DNA of 64,000 nucleotides, taken from CAVRUD01 sp963849635 (lineage in GTDB: Bacteria > Chloroflexota > Chloroflexia > Thermomicrobiales > UBA6265). The stretch covers positions 1-64,000 of the forward strand of contig CAWKIA010000009.1 in assembly GCA_963849635.1 (NCBI GenBank), given 5' to 3'. Positions within the stretch are counted from its first letter, which is position 1, and the number at the start of each line of letters is the position of its first letter. The notes below the pieces were generated by a model, which was not told the origin of the DNA, did no database searches, and worked only from the letters and a program-made list of their open reading frames with translations. Both the position numbers and the translations under genes were made by a program. Below are positions 43,343-53,096 of this stretch, piece after piece.

Positions 43343-44125
43343 ATGGGAGATTTTTCGGGGAAGGTCGCGCTTGTCACTGGGGCCGGCTCCGGCATCGGCC
43401 GTGCGACCGCGATTCACCTGGCGGCGGGCGGCGCCAATGTCGTCGGCCTCGGGCGGACCCAGGCTGACCTGGATGAGACGACCCGCCAGATCGAGGCAGT
43501 TGGTGGCAAGGCGGCCTCGGTCATCGCCGACATCTCCGATGCCGAGCAAATGCAGGTAGCCGTGAACGAGGCTGCTTCGCAGTGGGACCGCCTCGACTAC
43601 GTGATGGTGAATGCGGGATTCAACGGGGTCTGGGCCTCGCTCGAAGATCTTGAACCGCATGAGTGGGACCGGACTCTGGCGGTCAATCTAACTGGGACAT
43701 TTTTGACGACGAAGTACTCCGTGCCGCATCTGAAGCGCCAGGGCGGCGCGATCGTGGTCGTCTCCTCGGTGAATGGCAGCCGCATCTTTGGCAACACCGG
43801 TGCGACGGCGTACTCCTGCTCGAAAGCCGGCCAGGTCGCGTTCGCGAAGATGACGGCCCTGGAACTGGCGCCGCACGGGATCAGGGTCAACGTGATCTGC
43901 CCGGGAGCGATCGAATCCAACATTCACGCCACGACAGTTGCCCGCAACCTCGATGAGATCAAGATGCCGGTCGTCTTCCCCAAGGGCTGGCACCCGCTGC
44001 GCGGCGACTTCGGCAAGCCGGAGCAGGTTGCGCGCCTGGCTGGCTTCCTCTTCTCCGACGACGCTGACCACATTACCGGCACCGAGATGTGGATCGACGG
44101 CGGCGAATCGCTGATGCGCGGATAG
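43343..44125 (+). CDS. short-chain dehydrogenase/reductase
   Basis: 260 residues of classical SDR type. VALVTGAGSGIGRATAIHLA is the TGxxxGIG cofactor site, ADISDAEQM and VNAGFNGVWASL follow, VVVSSVNGSR has the Ser, and YSCSKAGQVAFAKMTALEL the Tyr-x3-Lys. The stretch GRTQAD after the second strand suggests NADP(H) use. The C-terminus GTEMWIDGGESLMRG is typical. Substrate unknown. AAAGG precedes the ATG at about ten bases. Ten bases separate it from the S41 gene, so they may be cotranscribed. Confidence 0.9.
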   Translation: MGDFSGKVALVTGAGSGIGRATAIHLAAGGANVVGLGRTQADLDETTRQIEAVGGKAASVIADISDAEQMQVAVNEAASQWDRLDYVMVNAGFNGVWASLEDLEPHEWDRTLAVNLTGTFLTTKYSVPHLKRQGGAIVVVSSVNGSRIFGNTGATAYSCSKAGQVAFAKMTALELAPHGIRVNVICPGAIESNIHATTVARNLDEIKMPVVFPKGWHPLRGDFGKPEQVARLAGFLFSDDADHITGTEMWIDGGESLMRG

Positions 44126-44135
44126 AGTCCGGCAC

Positions 44136-45809
44136 GTGACGAGCGAGGGCAGAGTGAATACGACAGGCGACTTTCTCCGGACGCTCGCACGGGCAGAGCG
44201 CGCCACGGCTGACGAGCGGTGGACCGACGCGGCAGATTTCTGGGCGGAGATTGTCAGCATCAACCCGGTCGAGGGCCGTTTTTGGCTCGAGCTGGGGACC
44301 GCTCAGGAACAAGCGGGCCGGTTCGAAGCCGCAATCGCTTCGTTGGAACGCGCCTTCTCCCTCCGCGCGGCCTACCCGGCCGAGACCGCCTGCGCAATCG
44401 CCCGATGCTACGCACGCGTGGGTCGGAATGAGCCCGCGCTTGACTGGCTCGAACGCGCGGTCGGGATGGGTCTACGCTACCTCGATCCCGTCCGGCAGGA
44501 CGACGCCTTCGCCGCAATACGCGATAACGCCCGGTTCAGGTCCGCGCTCGGGATGGTCGATACCTTGAGGTTGAGCCGGGACGAGGGCTGGCGGTCAGAC
44601 CTCGTGTTCCTCGTCCGCGAGATCGAGCGCCGTGCCTACAACCCCTTTCTGTTTGTCACCCGGGAGCAATTCCAATCCGCGGTGGCGGACCTCGATCGCT
44701 CGATCCCCGATACAAGTGACGCCGGGATCATCGTGGCAATGCAACGGCTGATCACACTCCTTGGAGATGGCCACGCACGTCTCCGCGCCCCTCGCGACCG
44801 GGCAGATTTGCAGCGGGCGGCGCCGGTCCAGTTCTACCTGTTCGAGGAGGGGTTGTTCGTCACGGCCGCCAGTGAGCAACACGCCGGGCTGGTCGGATGC
44901 CGGGTCGACGCCATTGGCGAGACGCCGGTCGCGCAGGTAGTTGACGCCGTTACACCTCTTCTACCCCGCGACAACGGCAACGAACAATGGATCAAGGAGA
45001 CGCTGCCACCTCGCTTGCGCGAACTGGCAACGCTGCACGCCCTGGGGCTGACGCCCGACGAGGATCACCTCCCGCTTCTGGTCACCGACCAGACTGGCGA
45101 GCAGCACAGTGTCCGAGTTGAGTCGGATCCTGACCTGCGCGCTTCGGAGTTGCGGGAGGCGTTCCCCGCGCCGGAGGGATGGACGTTCCTACCGGACACT
45201 CTGCAAACTGAGCGCCCCTGGTACCTGACGAATCCGGATCTCGCCTACTGGTTCCGCCACGATCCCGGCAATCATCTGGTCTACATGCAGTTCAACTCGG
45301 TTCGGAACGCGCCAGGCGAACCGTTCGCCGATTTCTGTGCCCGGCTGTTCCGGCTACTGGAGGATCTGCCGGGCGTGCGTCTGATCATTGACATTCGCTG
45401 GAACAGCGGCGGCAACACCCTACTCACCCACCAATTGCTCTACAAGATCATCGGCAGCCCGCGGGTCAACCAGCGCGGCCAACTGTTCGTCATCATCGGC
45501 CGCCGCACGTTTTCGGCGGCCCAGAACTTCACCAGCATGCTCGACCGGCACACGAATGCGATTCTCGTTGGGGAGCCAACTGGATCGAGCCCGACGTTCA
45601 TCGGCGAGAGCGTCGATTTCGAACTGCCCTATAGCCGCGTCCAGGCAAACATCTCCGACCTGCGCTGGGTGGGAACCTGGCCGGACGACTACCGCACCTG
45701 GATCGCCCCGAGTTTGTACGCCCCACCGACCTTCGCTGCTTTCAGTGAGAACCGAGACCCTGCGATGGAGGCGATTCTGGGGTATGAGGCGTCGTATCCG
45801 CATTCGTAG
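44136..45809 (+). CDS. S41-type peptidase with N-terminal TPR region
   Basis: 557 residues from GTG (GTG 44154 is an alternative). Residues about 10-110 form TPR-like helices (WLELGTAQEQAGRFEAAIAS, CYARVGRNEPALDWLERAVG). The C-terminal part has the interphotoreceptor/C-terminal-processing peptidase core: GVRLIIDIRWNSGGNTLLTH, LFVIIGRRTFSAAQNFTSML (Ser of TFSAA) and AILVGEPTGSSPTFIGES. No signal peptide or PDZ domain is recognisable, so an intracellular form. Targets unknown. Confidence 0.82.
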   Translation: MTSEGRVNTTGDFLRTLARAERATADERWTDAADFWAEIVSINPVEGRFWLELGTAQEQAGRFEAAIASLERAFSLRAAYPAETACAIARCYARVGRNEPALDWLERAVGMGLRYLDPVRQDDAFAAIRDNARFRSALGMVDTLRLSRDEGWRSDLVFLVREIERRAYNPFLFVTREQFQSAVADLDRSIPDTSDAGIIVAMQRLITLLGDGHARLRAPRDRADLQRAAPVQFYLFEEGLFVTAASEQHAGLVGCRVDAIGETPVAQVVDAVTPLLPRDNGNEQWIKETLPPRLRELATLHALGLTPDEDHLPLLVTDQTGEQHSVRVESDPDLRASELREAFPAPEGWTFLPDTLQTERPWYLTNPDLAYWFRHDPGNHLVYMQFNSVRNAPGEPFADFCARLFRLLEDLPGVRLIIDIRWNSGGNTLLTHQLLYKIIGSPRVNQRGQLFVIIGRRTFSAAQNFTSMLDRHTNAILVGEPTGSSPTFIGESVDFELPYSRVQANISDLRWVGTWPDDYRTWIAPSLYAPPTFAAFSENRDPAMEAILGYEASYPHS

Positions 45810-46149
45810 GCGCCGGCGATCTCGGTGGCTTTGGTGACCTTGGCGGCGGATGGGCCGGGCGAACACACAGATCAGACGTACGCCCTCGAGCCTGTTAGGT
45901 AGTTGGCGACGTGACAAGCAGGGGGACGACGCGATGGAGCATCAGGCAGGCGAAGGCGACGAAGTGCAGCCCCGCGACGGTCCTCGCAGCCAGCGCTGGG
46001 TCTGCTCGTAGTCAGCATGCCAGGGGGCAGGTTGGTCGGCGGAAGGCGCCAAGGGCACCGGCCCGCACCATCCAGCGCAGCCCGCAGGCACCGCCCCCTT
46101 CGGACGCCGCACAAGTCCGGCGCGGCTGCTCCGTTGCCCCGGAGGGTGC
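45810..46149. other. intergenic between S41 and phosphoesterase genes
   Basis: No intact gene between these convergent neighbours. The minus strand carries a degraded stretch with transposase-like features, listed separately. Confidence 0.45.
45890..46135 (-). pseudogene. possible IS5/IS4-type transposase remnant
   Basis: Translated fragments in different minus-strand frames read GLRWMVRAGALGAFRRP, then DYEQTQ, then TVAGLHFVAFACLMLHRVVP. Their order mirrors the C-terminal end of DDE transposases (RWVVER..AWL..RRL, DYE, then a helix ending MLRRL). Frame changes and stops show it is not functional. No terminal repeats were found. The match is weak and rests on my recollection of the family pattern. 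Confidence 0.3.
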
Positions 46150-47687
46150 CTAACTGACCGGGGTGGCGACTGCAGGCGTCGCGGCCGGGGTGCGAGTACC
46201 GGCGTCGCGGCCGGATCCTGGGTGAAGTCGAACGCGGGCAGCAAATTGTTGGCGGCCGCGTCCCGGTCGGTCAACGGCGCAAGACCGAACCGCCACTCGA
46301 TGAATCGCAGGATCGACGTCGTGTCGTACAGGGTATGGTCGACGAACCCGCGTCGAGCGTACGGGGAGACGATCAGCGTTGGGACGCGGCCGCCTGGTCC
46401 CCAACGGTCGACGACTGGCGGCGCGACGTGGTCGTACCAGCCTCCGAAGTCGTCGTAGGTGACGATGATCGCGGTCTTCTCCCACAGAGGCGTGTTCTGG
46501 ACCCGCGCGATCAGGTCGAGGACGTGCGTCTCTGCCGACTCGATGGCGGAATAGCCGGCGTGCTCGTCGTAGATCCCGAGTGGCTTGATGAAGGAGACCG
46601 CCGGCAGGGAGCCGGCCTCGAGGCCGGCCAAAAAATCGGTCTCATCCCTGAAGTGGTCGGCGCGGCCGGGTGTCCCTTCTCCGTAGGCCGCGAAGTACAC
46701 CAGTGGCTGGTGGTGGAAGACGAAGGTAGGCGCCGGTTTGCCGGCGACCGCGTCGTTCCACCCGCCGGCGTACCAGGCCCAATCGATGCCCGCCGCGCTC
46801 AACCGCTCGCCGATCGTTGGCAGGTCCGACGGCGGCATCCGCTGGGCATCCGGGGTGCCAGATTCGAACGGCGGGGCGAAGGGTTGGGCATCGTTGACCA
46901 GATAGCCATCCGGGGTGACGTCGCCGTCCTTGGTCACGTCGACGAGTCGGCCGTCGGCGTCGAGTACCGGCTCGGCGATGATGTCCGCCGGGGCGTTCGC
47001 CCATGTCGGGGTGCAGGCGCAGACAAGCCAGAGGTGGTTGAGTAGCGAGCCGCCGAAGGCGGCGGTGAAGAAGTTGTCGCAGAGTGTGTACTGGGTTGCC
47101 ATGTTGTAGAGAGGGAGTTCCCAGGTATCGTGGTAGCCCATGACCAGCCCGCCGGAATCGGTGAAGGCGACGAACTTGTCCATCTTGCCGCCGTTCATCT
47201 GGAGTTGATGCTGGTAGAACCGATGCACAGGCGAAGGGACGATCTCGTCGAGCGCGACGTATTGATCGAGCGGGAACGGCGCGTTTGGCAGATCGGATGG
47301 GAACCGCGTATCCGGCGCCGGGGTGGGGTAGGCGTTGATCGGTTGCGGGAGTTGGTCGTAGACCTTGCCGTCCTTGTCGACCTGGGGTACCAGGGCACCC
47401 GGCGACTCCAGCCCGTTGGCACCGGGGAAGAACCCGTAGAGATTATCGAACGGATGATTCTCCAGGTAGATGACGACGATGTGGTCGATCGGCGCGTCGG
47501 CCGGAGTCGCCGGCGTGGCGACTGCGCCCGGAGTCGCCGATTGAGCGACGACACCGCCTCTCCGCAAACCCGCGAGACCCAAACCAGCCGTCAACCCACC
47601 GACGCCCCGCCGCAGCGCCGTGCGCCGAGTTGATCGCGCCGCCAATGTTCGCGCCCAAGCGTCAAACCTGCTTTCGTCCACGGTCAC
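46150..47687 (-). CDS. exported phosphoesterase (phospholipase C/acid phosphatase family)
   Basis: About 510 residues. FDAWARTLAARSTRRTALRR GVGGLTAGLG is a twin-arginine leader followed by a Thr/Pro linker. The catalytic domain has IDHIVVIYLENHPFDNLYGF (ENRSFD-like metal motif), MGYHDTWELP, IKPLGIYDEHAGYSAIESAE and IIVTYDDFGGWYDHVAPP. The family hydrolyses phospholipids or phosphate esters outside the cell. The end is shifted: one base near 46195 moves the frame to TPAATPAVATPVS and a stop at 46150, which suits the linker style better than the long Arg-rich tail to 45942. Confidence 0.84.
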
Positions 47688-47743
47688 CCACAACTTCCTG
47701 TTGCCTGAGAGCCCTCTTGCCCGTTCATGCGCGCTGAGCCCAT

Positions 47744-49125
47744 TCAGCTCTTCTCCGCCGCGGCCCCCACCAGCTTGCTGCTGCTCGCCGCCTTGCGCAG
47801 TGCCTGGTCGAGGTCCCAGCAGATGTCGTCGGGGTCTTCGAGGCCGACGGAGATGCGGACGAGGTCCGGGCTGACACCGGCCGAGATCTGTTGCTCGTCG
47901 GAGAGCTGCTGGTGGGTGGTGCTGCCTGGGTGGATGATCAGGGTCTTGGCATCGCCGATGTTGGCCAGGTGGGAGATGAGGCGGAGCTCTTCGATGAATC
48001 GCGAGCCCGTCTCGCGTCCACCGGCCACGCCGAAGGTAAAGACCGCCCCGGCGCCGTTCGGTAGGTAGCGCTCCTTCAGGGCCCGGTAGGGGCTGTCGGG
48101 CAGACCGGGGTAGCTGACCCAGCTTACCTGCGGGTGCTCGGCGAGGAACGCCGCCACTTTCTCTGCGTTCTCGACGTGTCGGGCCATTCGCACCGGAAGC
48201 GTCTCCAGGCCCTGGAGGAAGAGGAAGGAGCTGAACGGGCTGAGGGCGGGACCGAGATCGCGCACGTTCTCGACCCGGGCCTTCATCAGGTAGCCGTAGA
48301 CGCCGAAGGTCTCGTAGAAGCGGATGCCGTGGTAGCCGGGAGACGGCTCCGTCATCCCGGGGAAGTTGCCATTGTCCCAGGGGAAGAGGCCGCTCTCGAC
48401 GATCACGCCGCCGATGGTGGTGCCATGGCCGCCGATGAACTTGGTGGCGGAGTGGACGACGATATCGGCGCCGTGCTCGAACGGGCGGCAGAGGGCCGGG
48501 GTGGCGAAGGTGTTGTCGATCATCAGCGGGATGCCCGCTTCATGGGCGACGTCGGCGACAGCGGCGATGTCGAGCACGTCGATCCGAGGGTTGCCGATCG
48601 TCTCGCGCGTAGAGCACCTTGGTCTTGTGGTGTGATCGCCCGGCGGAAGTTCTCCGGGTCTGACGGGTCGACGAAGACGACATCGACGCCCCAGCGCCGC
48701 ATGGTGATGTCGAATTGCGTGTACGTCCCGCCATAGAGGGCCGACGATGCGACGATTTGGTCGCCGGGGCCGAGGAGGGAGACGAGGGCGATGTACTGGG
48801 CCGCCTGCCCTGAGGCGACGGCGAGCGCACCGACTCCCCCTTCCAGGGCGGCGATCCGCTCCTCGAAGGCGGCGGTCGTCGGGTTCATGATCCGGGTGTA
48901 GATGTTGCCGAAACGCTGCAGGGCGAAGAGCTCGGCGGCGTGGTTGGTGTCCTCGAAGACGTACGAGGATGTCTGGTAGATCGGCATCGCCCGCGACCCG
49001 GTGGTGGGATCGGGCTGCTGTCCAGCGTGAATCGCCAGGGTATCGAACTTGAAGACGCGGTCTTCGGCTGGCTCGTACGGCTCGCTGCCGTTTGACGACG
49101 GATGGTTGGGATGTACCGCAGGCAT
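47744..49125 (-). CDS. MetY-like Cys/Met metabolism PLP enzyme, two frameshifts
   Basis: About 460 residues. FDTLAIHAGQQPDPTTGSRA, YQTSSYVFEDTNHAAELFAL and YTRIMNPTTAAFEERIAALE open the family; IDNTFATPALCRPFEHGADI, VVHSATKFIGGHGTTIGGVI (PLP Lys) and MTHQQ-type SSTTHQQLSDEQ close it. Between about 48605 and 48640 two single extra bases interrupt FRRAITPQTKVLYAETIGNP. GGAGG lies six bases before the ATG at 49125. Most like O-acetylhomoserine sulfhydrylase; methionine gamma-lyase is an alternative. The shifts look like sequence errors because motifs on both sides are intact. Confidence 0.86.
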
Positions 49126-49218
49126 CTTTTCCTCCCAGATGAGCCGGCTCCATGCGCCAACTCGGGTTCAGATGGACTCTACTTTTAGTGCCCAAACGTG
49201 AGTGATAAGAGCCTAGGC

Positions 49219-50646
49219 TCACTCCGGCTGCGCATCGGCGGTGCTAAATCCACCGGTAATTGGGGAAGTCGTTACCAACTCGCGCCTGACCAACTGTCGC
49301 ACAGCCGCACCAACGACGATGGCGACGGTGACCGAGACCACGAATCCCGCCATCCGCTCTTCCCGATTGGACCACAGGACCGCGGGTTGGAGCACCATGG
49401 TGACCAGGAAGAATCCTGACACCGTGAGACCGACCAATTGGCTACCAAGGAGACGGCTGAGTCGGCTTTCCGGACCCCGGCGTGTCTTGCGGACCGCGAT
49501 TAAGAGTATCGGCGGAATCACTCCCGCGAACGTGGCGACGCCTAGCACACCGGCGACTTCCAGGATGCTTGTAAACGATCCGGCCCCGGTGAACAACATC
49601 ATCCCGACAAGGAGGAATCCCACCAGGGAAAATGAATTCGCGGCCAGCCAGCGGCCCGGCCTCGCGAATCCACGAGCTTTGGATCTGTTCGCTGGGACCA
49701 CCGGCAGGTGCTCACGTACCAGTCCGTTGAGAACGGTGGCGCACCTGAGTGTCGTCAGTCCAGGGAGCGTTATGACAAGTAAGGTCCCCAGTGCCGTAAC
49801 CCAATCGCCGTGCACCCGTTCGAGCGTCACCAGGACGGTGCCCCGCTGACCGGTCAGATCGCCCGGCCAGAGATCCGAGTCGACGATGAGGACCCACATG
49901 CAGAGCAGGGCCGTCAGTGCCAGCATCCCGGCAGCGCTGCCACGAACAAGCGTCCGCCCATCGCGGTCCCGCGCTACGATCAACCTTGCCGCTTGACCGA
50001 CGAGCGCATGCCCGAAGAGCGAGATGAGGGAGACACCAACCATCATCGCCCAATCGTCCGCGTCGGGACCGCCGATGCCTCCGTCGGGTCCGCTTAGGTG
50101 CTTTGCCCTGTCGTCAGTGCCGACCGCAAACGCGAGTAGGAAGATGACAGCAACATTCAGGACACCGAGGAACACCAGGACACCGAGCCCCAGCGCAGAT
50201 CTAGTGACGATGGTCAGCGTCCCCACGGCAAGCAATACCAGCCAGAAAGTAGGCGCTTTTCCCGTTTCATCTTCTAGCGTCAAGCTGAGTCCAAGCGCGC
50301 TTGCCACCAGCGCCAGGAAAAAGGTGATTGCCTGAGCTCCCGTCACCAGGAATGCTGCTGGTCCTCCCAGAACGTCACGCACCCGGCCCGGGAGCAGCAT
50401 CGGCGCAACGTTGGTGTCGGACCGTGGCAGTGTCGCTCCCGCCACGGCGGCAACGGTCAGGGTGCTGAACAGCCCGAAAATTCCGACGATCGCGACACCG
50501 AGGAGAGGGCCAAAGGGCGCCGCCGCGATTGGGAGTGCCAGAAACGCCTGTGGCAGACCAACGAGACAGACGAATGCGAATGCCGTCCAGAATGGCGGCA
50601 ACGTCAAGATCCGGGTGCGGATCGCGGCGAGCGCCTGGTTCGACAT
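49219..50646 (-). CDS. APC-superfamily-like membrane transporter
   Basis: 475 residues with about 11-12 hydrophobic segments. It begins with FVCLVGLPQAFLALPIAAAP, resembling the first, broken helix of LeuT-fold amino-acid or Nramp carriers, and has FLVTGAQAITFFLALVASAL, MMVGVSLISLFGHALVGQAA and SLVGFLLVGMMLFTGAGSFT. I cannot assign substrate; the Nramp DPGN/MPH motifs are missing, so amino acid or polyamine transport is more likely. GAGGA six bases before the Met at 50646 supports that start over the GTG at 50676. Confidence 0.65.
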   Translation of the reverse strand: MSNQALAAIRTRILTLPPFWTAFAFVCLVGLPQAFLALPIAAAPFGPLLGVAIVGIFGLFSTLTVAAVAGATLPRSDTNVAPMLLPGRVRDVLGGPAAFLVTGAQAITFFLALVASALGLSLTLEDETGKAPTFWLVLLAVGTLTIVTRSALGLGVLVFLGVLNVAVIFLLAFAVGTDDRAKHLSGPDGGIGGPDADDWAMMVGVSLISLFGHALVGQAARLIVARDRDGRTLVRGSAAGMLALTALLCMWVLIVDSDLWPGDLTGQRGTVLVTLERVHGDWVTALGTLLVITLPGLTTLRCATVLNGLVREHLPVVPANRSKARGFARPGRWLAANSFSLVGFLLVGMMLFTGAGSFTSILEVAGVLGVATFAGVIPPILLIAVRKTRRGPESRLSRLLGSQLVGLTVSGFFLVTMVLQPAVLWSNREERMAGFVVSVTVAIVVGAAVRQLVRRELVTTSPITGGFSTADAQPE

Positions 50647-50730
50647 CGCGGTCCTCGGCGAGCAGGCGTAGCGCACTCTCGAACGATGTGTCAGTTTCGG
50701 CCGAGGCGCGTCATTGCAAGTAATGCAGGA

Positions 50731-51264
50731 TTATTTGCCGTCACTGACTGAAATCGTCGTTGAAAGGTCGGGAGATTGACGAAGCGTCGACGCGACGACG
50801 CAGTACTGCTCTGCTCGCTGTGCCAGCCGCTCAAGCCGGTCGGGAGGAGCGTCGGCGGCGATCTTGATCTCGGTTCGAATCCGCTGGAAGCCGACCGGAG
50901 TCTCCTTGTCAGTGCCCATCGTCCCGCGGAAGTCCAGGTCGCCGTGAACCTGGACGTCAACCTCGGTCAGGGTGATGTTCATCGCGCTGGCGACCATGCG
51001 CAGAGTGATCTCCTGACAGGCGGCCAACGAGGCCAGGAGGACGTCACCGGAGCAGGCCAGATCCCCTTCGCCGCCGGCGAAGGGGTGCGCGCCCACATCC
51101 CAAATTACGCCGCCGCCCGCGTCGCTCGCGATGCGGACCTTGGTGGGGTCGTCGCCGGTGGTCACGCTGCGGACCGAGATCGTCAGCTTGGCCGACTCGG
51201 GATCGGATGTGTAGCGCTCTTTGAGGGGAGCTTGTCGCTCCCTGAGTGTCGGTATTGCTGTCAT
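50731..51264 (-). CDS. OsmC-family peroxiredoxin-like protein
   Basis: 177 residues. GEGDLACSGDVLLASLAACQ and RAEQYCVVASTLRQSPD carry the two OsmC/Ohr catalytic Cys; the strands VRSVTTGDDPTKVRIAS and VDVQVHGDLDFRGT fit the fold. These proteins reduce organic hydroperoxides. Stand-alone gene divergent from nothing obvious; a 134-base gap separates it from the thioredoxin gene on the same strand. Confidence 0.88.
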   Translation of the reverse strand: MTAIPTLRERQAPLKERYTSDPESAKLTISVRSVTTGDDPTKVRIASDAGGGVIWDVGAHPFAGGEGDLACSGDVLLASLAACQEITLRMVASAMNITLTEVDVQVHGDLDFRGTMGTDKETPVGFQRIRTEIKIAADAPPDRLERLAQRAEQYCVVASTLRQSPDLSTTISVSDGK

Positions 51265-51398
51265 GGAGACGTCCTCACGAGATAGAGGTGCACCTCAAAC
51301 TGTTGGCGGCAGGGCACCGTTGCGATTAGCTCATCCATTGTGGCGTTCTGACCCGAGAGGGTTCACGAGTCTCCCCTACGAGACGAAGCCCACAGTCG

Positions 51399-51800
51399 CT
51401 AGGCGGCGGATCGAAGCTGCCGCATCAGGTGGTCGGTCTCGACCAGGCCACCATTAAACCCGATGATGCGTCCGTCCGGGGCGGCGACGATCGTCGTGGG
51501 GACGATGATGATGCCTAAATGCCCGGCGAGTTCTGGATCAGAGACAGCGTCGACGGTCTCGACCGTGACGGGCTGTGGCCAGCCACGGACCAACTCATCG
51601 ACGATGCGGCGTTGGGTGTGACACGCCGAGCAGCCAGGGCCGGAGAAGACCACGATGCGGGCGCGAGCGTCGGGGTCCGGCTGGAGCCGGACGCGCTCCA
51701 TTGTCGATTGGACACGCCGTCCAGCCATCCAGCGCAATAGCCCACCAACGACGGCAAGCGCTCCCAGGATGAGGATCGCGATCAGAAGGCGATCGGTCAT
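51399..51800 (-). CDS. membrane-anchored thioredoxin-like protein
   Basis: 133 residues. An N-terminal hydrophobic anchor (LLIAILILGALAVVGGLLRW) is followed by VVFSGPGCSACHTQRRIVDE with a CSAC redox motif, the cis-Pro IIIVPTTIVAAPDGRIIGFN and a final LMRQLRSAA helix. The domain would face outside the membrane. Its start overlaps the DUF4395 stop by four bases (ATGA), and the two form a pair seen as a thiol-redox module. Confidence 0.87.
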   Translation of the reverse strand: MTDRLLIAILILGALAVVGGLLRWMAGRRVQSTMERVRLQPDPDARARIVVFSGPGCSACHTQRRIVDELVRGWPQPVTVETVDAVSDPELAGHLGIIIVPTTIVAAPDGRIIGFNGGLVETDHLMRQLRSAA

Positions 51801-52262
51801 GCGGGGGAACCGCTGGCGCCGTGGCGGAGGCGTTGAAACTGGTAGAAGGCAAAACAGCCGGCGCAGAATCCGAAGAGGAGGTTTACAAGCGCGAGGACAA
51901 CGACGAGCCATCCGAGGGACCAGCCAACAGTGTCCCAGCCGGCGACGAGGACAGCGGTCGCGACGGTGAGGAAGACAGCGCCGAGCGCCTGTGAGAAGCG
52001 ATGTGGACGCGGATCATCCGGACGAACGTGGGGTTGGAGGATTCCGGCGGGACGCAGGACGCGACGATAGAGAAGTTGGAAGGGTCCGTATCCCGGGAGG
52101 ACCGTGCCCATAGCGAGGGAGACGGCAACGAACCCGACGAGCCAAACGCCAAAAGGACGAGCCCCGAGGATGAAGGCAAAAACGACGAGGACGACGATAC
52201 AGGTCTGATTCACCTTGAGGGCGGTGGCGTCCACGCGTTGAGGCGTTTTGCTGATTGGCCAT
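51797..52262 (-). CDS. DUF4395 membrane protein, possible frameshift
   Basis: About 150 residues: RVDATALKVNQTCIVVLVVF, AFILGARPFGVWLVGFVAVS, HRFSQALGAVFLTVATAVLV and VNLLFGFCAGCFAFYQFQRL, the last with the paired Cys typical of DUF4395. Four membrane segments. AGGGAA lies seven bases before ATG 52262, giving M-A-N-Q-Q-N-A-S, but that frame must shift by one base near 52236 to reach RVDATAL; the unshifted frame starts at 52291 without a ribosome site. Translationally coupled to the thioredoxin gene. Confidence 0.78.
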
Positions 52263-52364
52263 TGTTGGGTTCCCTGGCAGAGATGATGCATTTGTTGATA
52301 CGCAACTCAATAATAGCCGGTGCGGTCATTCTGCGGGACGGCAAGTACGCTGCGAACTCGTGTG

Positions 52365-53096
52365 TTACCCGGAGAACTCGCTCGCGATAACGCGTTTGGG
52401 GTCGATTTCGGCGAGGAGTCTGAGTTCGTCGGACGTGGGAGCAAGGGTTCTAGGGGTATCGTCGCTCACCTCGATAGCAAATCCCGTGTTTGCGATCAGG
52501 TCTGCCGGACTGACCCCTGGGTGAATGCTCTCGACAACCAGGGTGCCGTCCCGGCGGATGAATACGCACATCGGCGTGACGACACGATCGACATTGCCCG
52601 CGGCAGTAACGAAGTCGAGCTTTTCGACGAACGAGCGCCGGTCATGTTTCGTGCGCCAGAGGATGACCCGCTTAGCGGTCGGCATCAGGGCCGCGCTGCC
52701 CGCTCCACCCGGCAACCTCACCTTTGGGTGGGAGTAATCGCCGATGGCGCTAAGGTTGATCCGGCCCTGGCCATCGATCTGGGCGCCACCGAGAAAGGCG
52801 GTATCAAGCCGTCCTCGGGCCGAGAGGTCGAAAAGGTCGGCCAGCGTGACCAGCGCCCGGGTGCCGCGCAGCAACTCCGGCCCGACCGTCGACACTGGCA
52901 GGTGATCTGGGCGCGGGTCGATCGAGCCGGTGATGTTCAGGTAGATCAGGTTAGGGGCCTGGGACCGCTGGGCCAACAGAATGGCCACCATCGCCAGGGG
53001 AGAGGCGACGCCGTGGAAGACCGTCTCGCCGTCCCGCAGCACCCGGGACATGGCGACGGTCATCATCTCCGGCGAGGTGACATCGGGGTGGCTCAT
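52365..53096 (-). CDS. CoA-transferase beta subunit (IpdB/GctB-like)
   Basis: 243 residues. MMTVAMSRVLRDGETVFHGV, PNLIYLNITGSIDPRP, LDTAFLGGAQIDGQGRINLS, YSHPKVRLPGGAGSAALMP and VTPMCVFIRRDGTLVVESIH are class I CoA-transferase beta-subunit features, nearest to glutaconate CoA-transferase/IpdB. No clear catalytic SENG-type Glu is visible, as in IpdB ring-opening hydrolases. Start overlaps the alpha-subunit stop (ATGA). Confidence 0.82.
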   Translation of the reverse strand: MSHPDVTSPEMMTVAMSRVLRDGETVFHGVASPLAMVAILLAQRSQAPNLIYLNITGSIDPRPDHLPVSTVGPELLRGTRALVTLADLFDLSARGRLDTAFLGGAQIDGQGRINLSAIGDYSHPKVRLPGGAGSAALMPTAKRVILWRTKHDRRSFVEKLDFVTAAGNVDRVVTPMCVFIRRDGTLVVESIHPGVSPADLIANTGFAIEVSDDTPRTLAPTSDELRLLAEIDPKRVIASEFSG

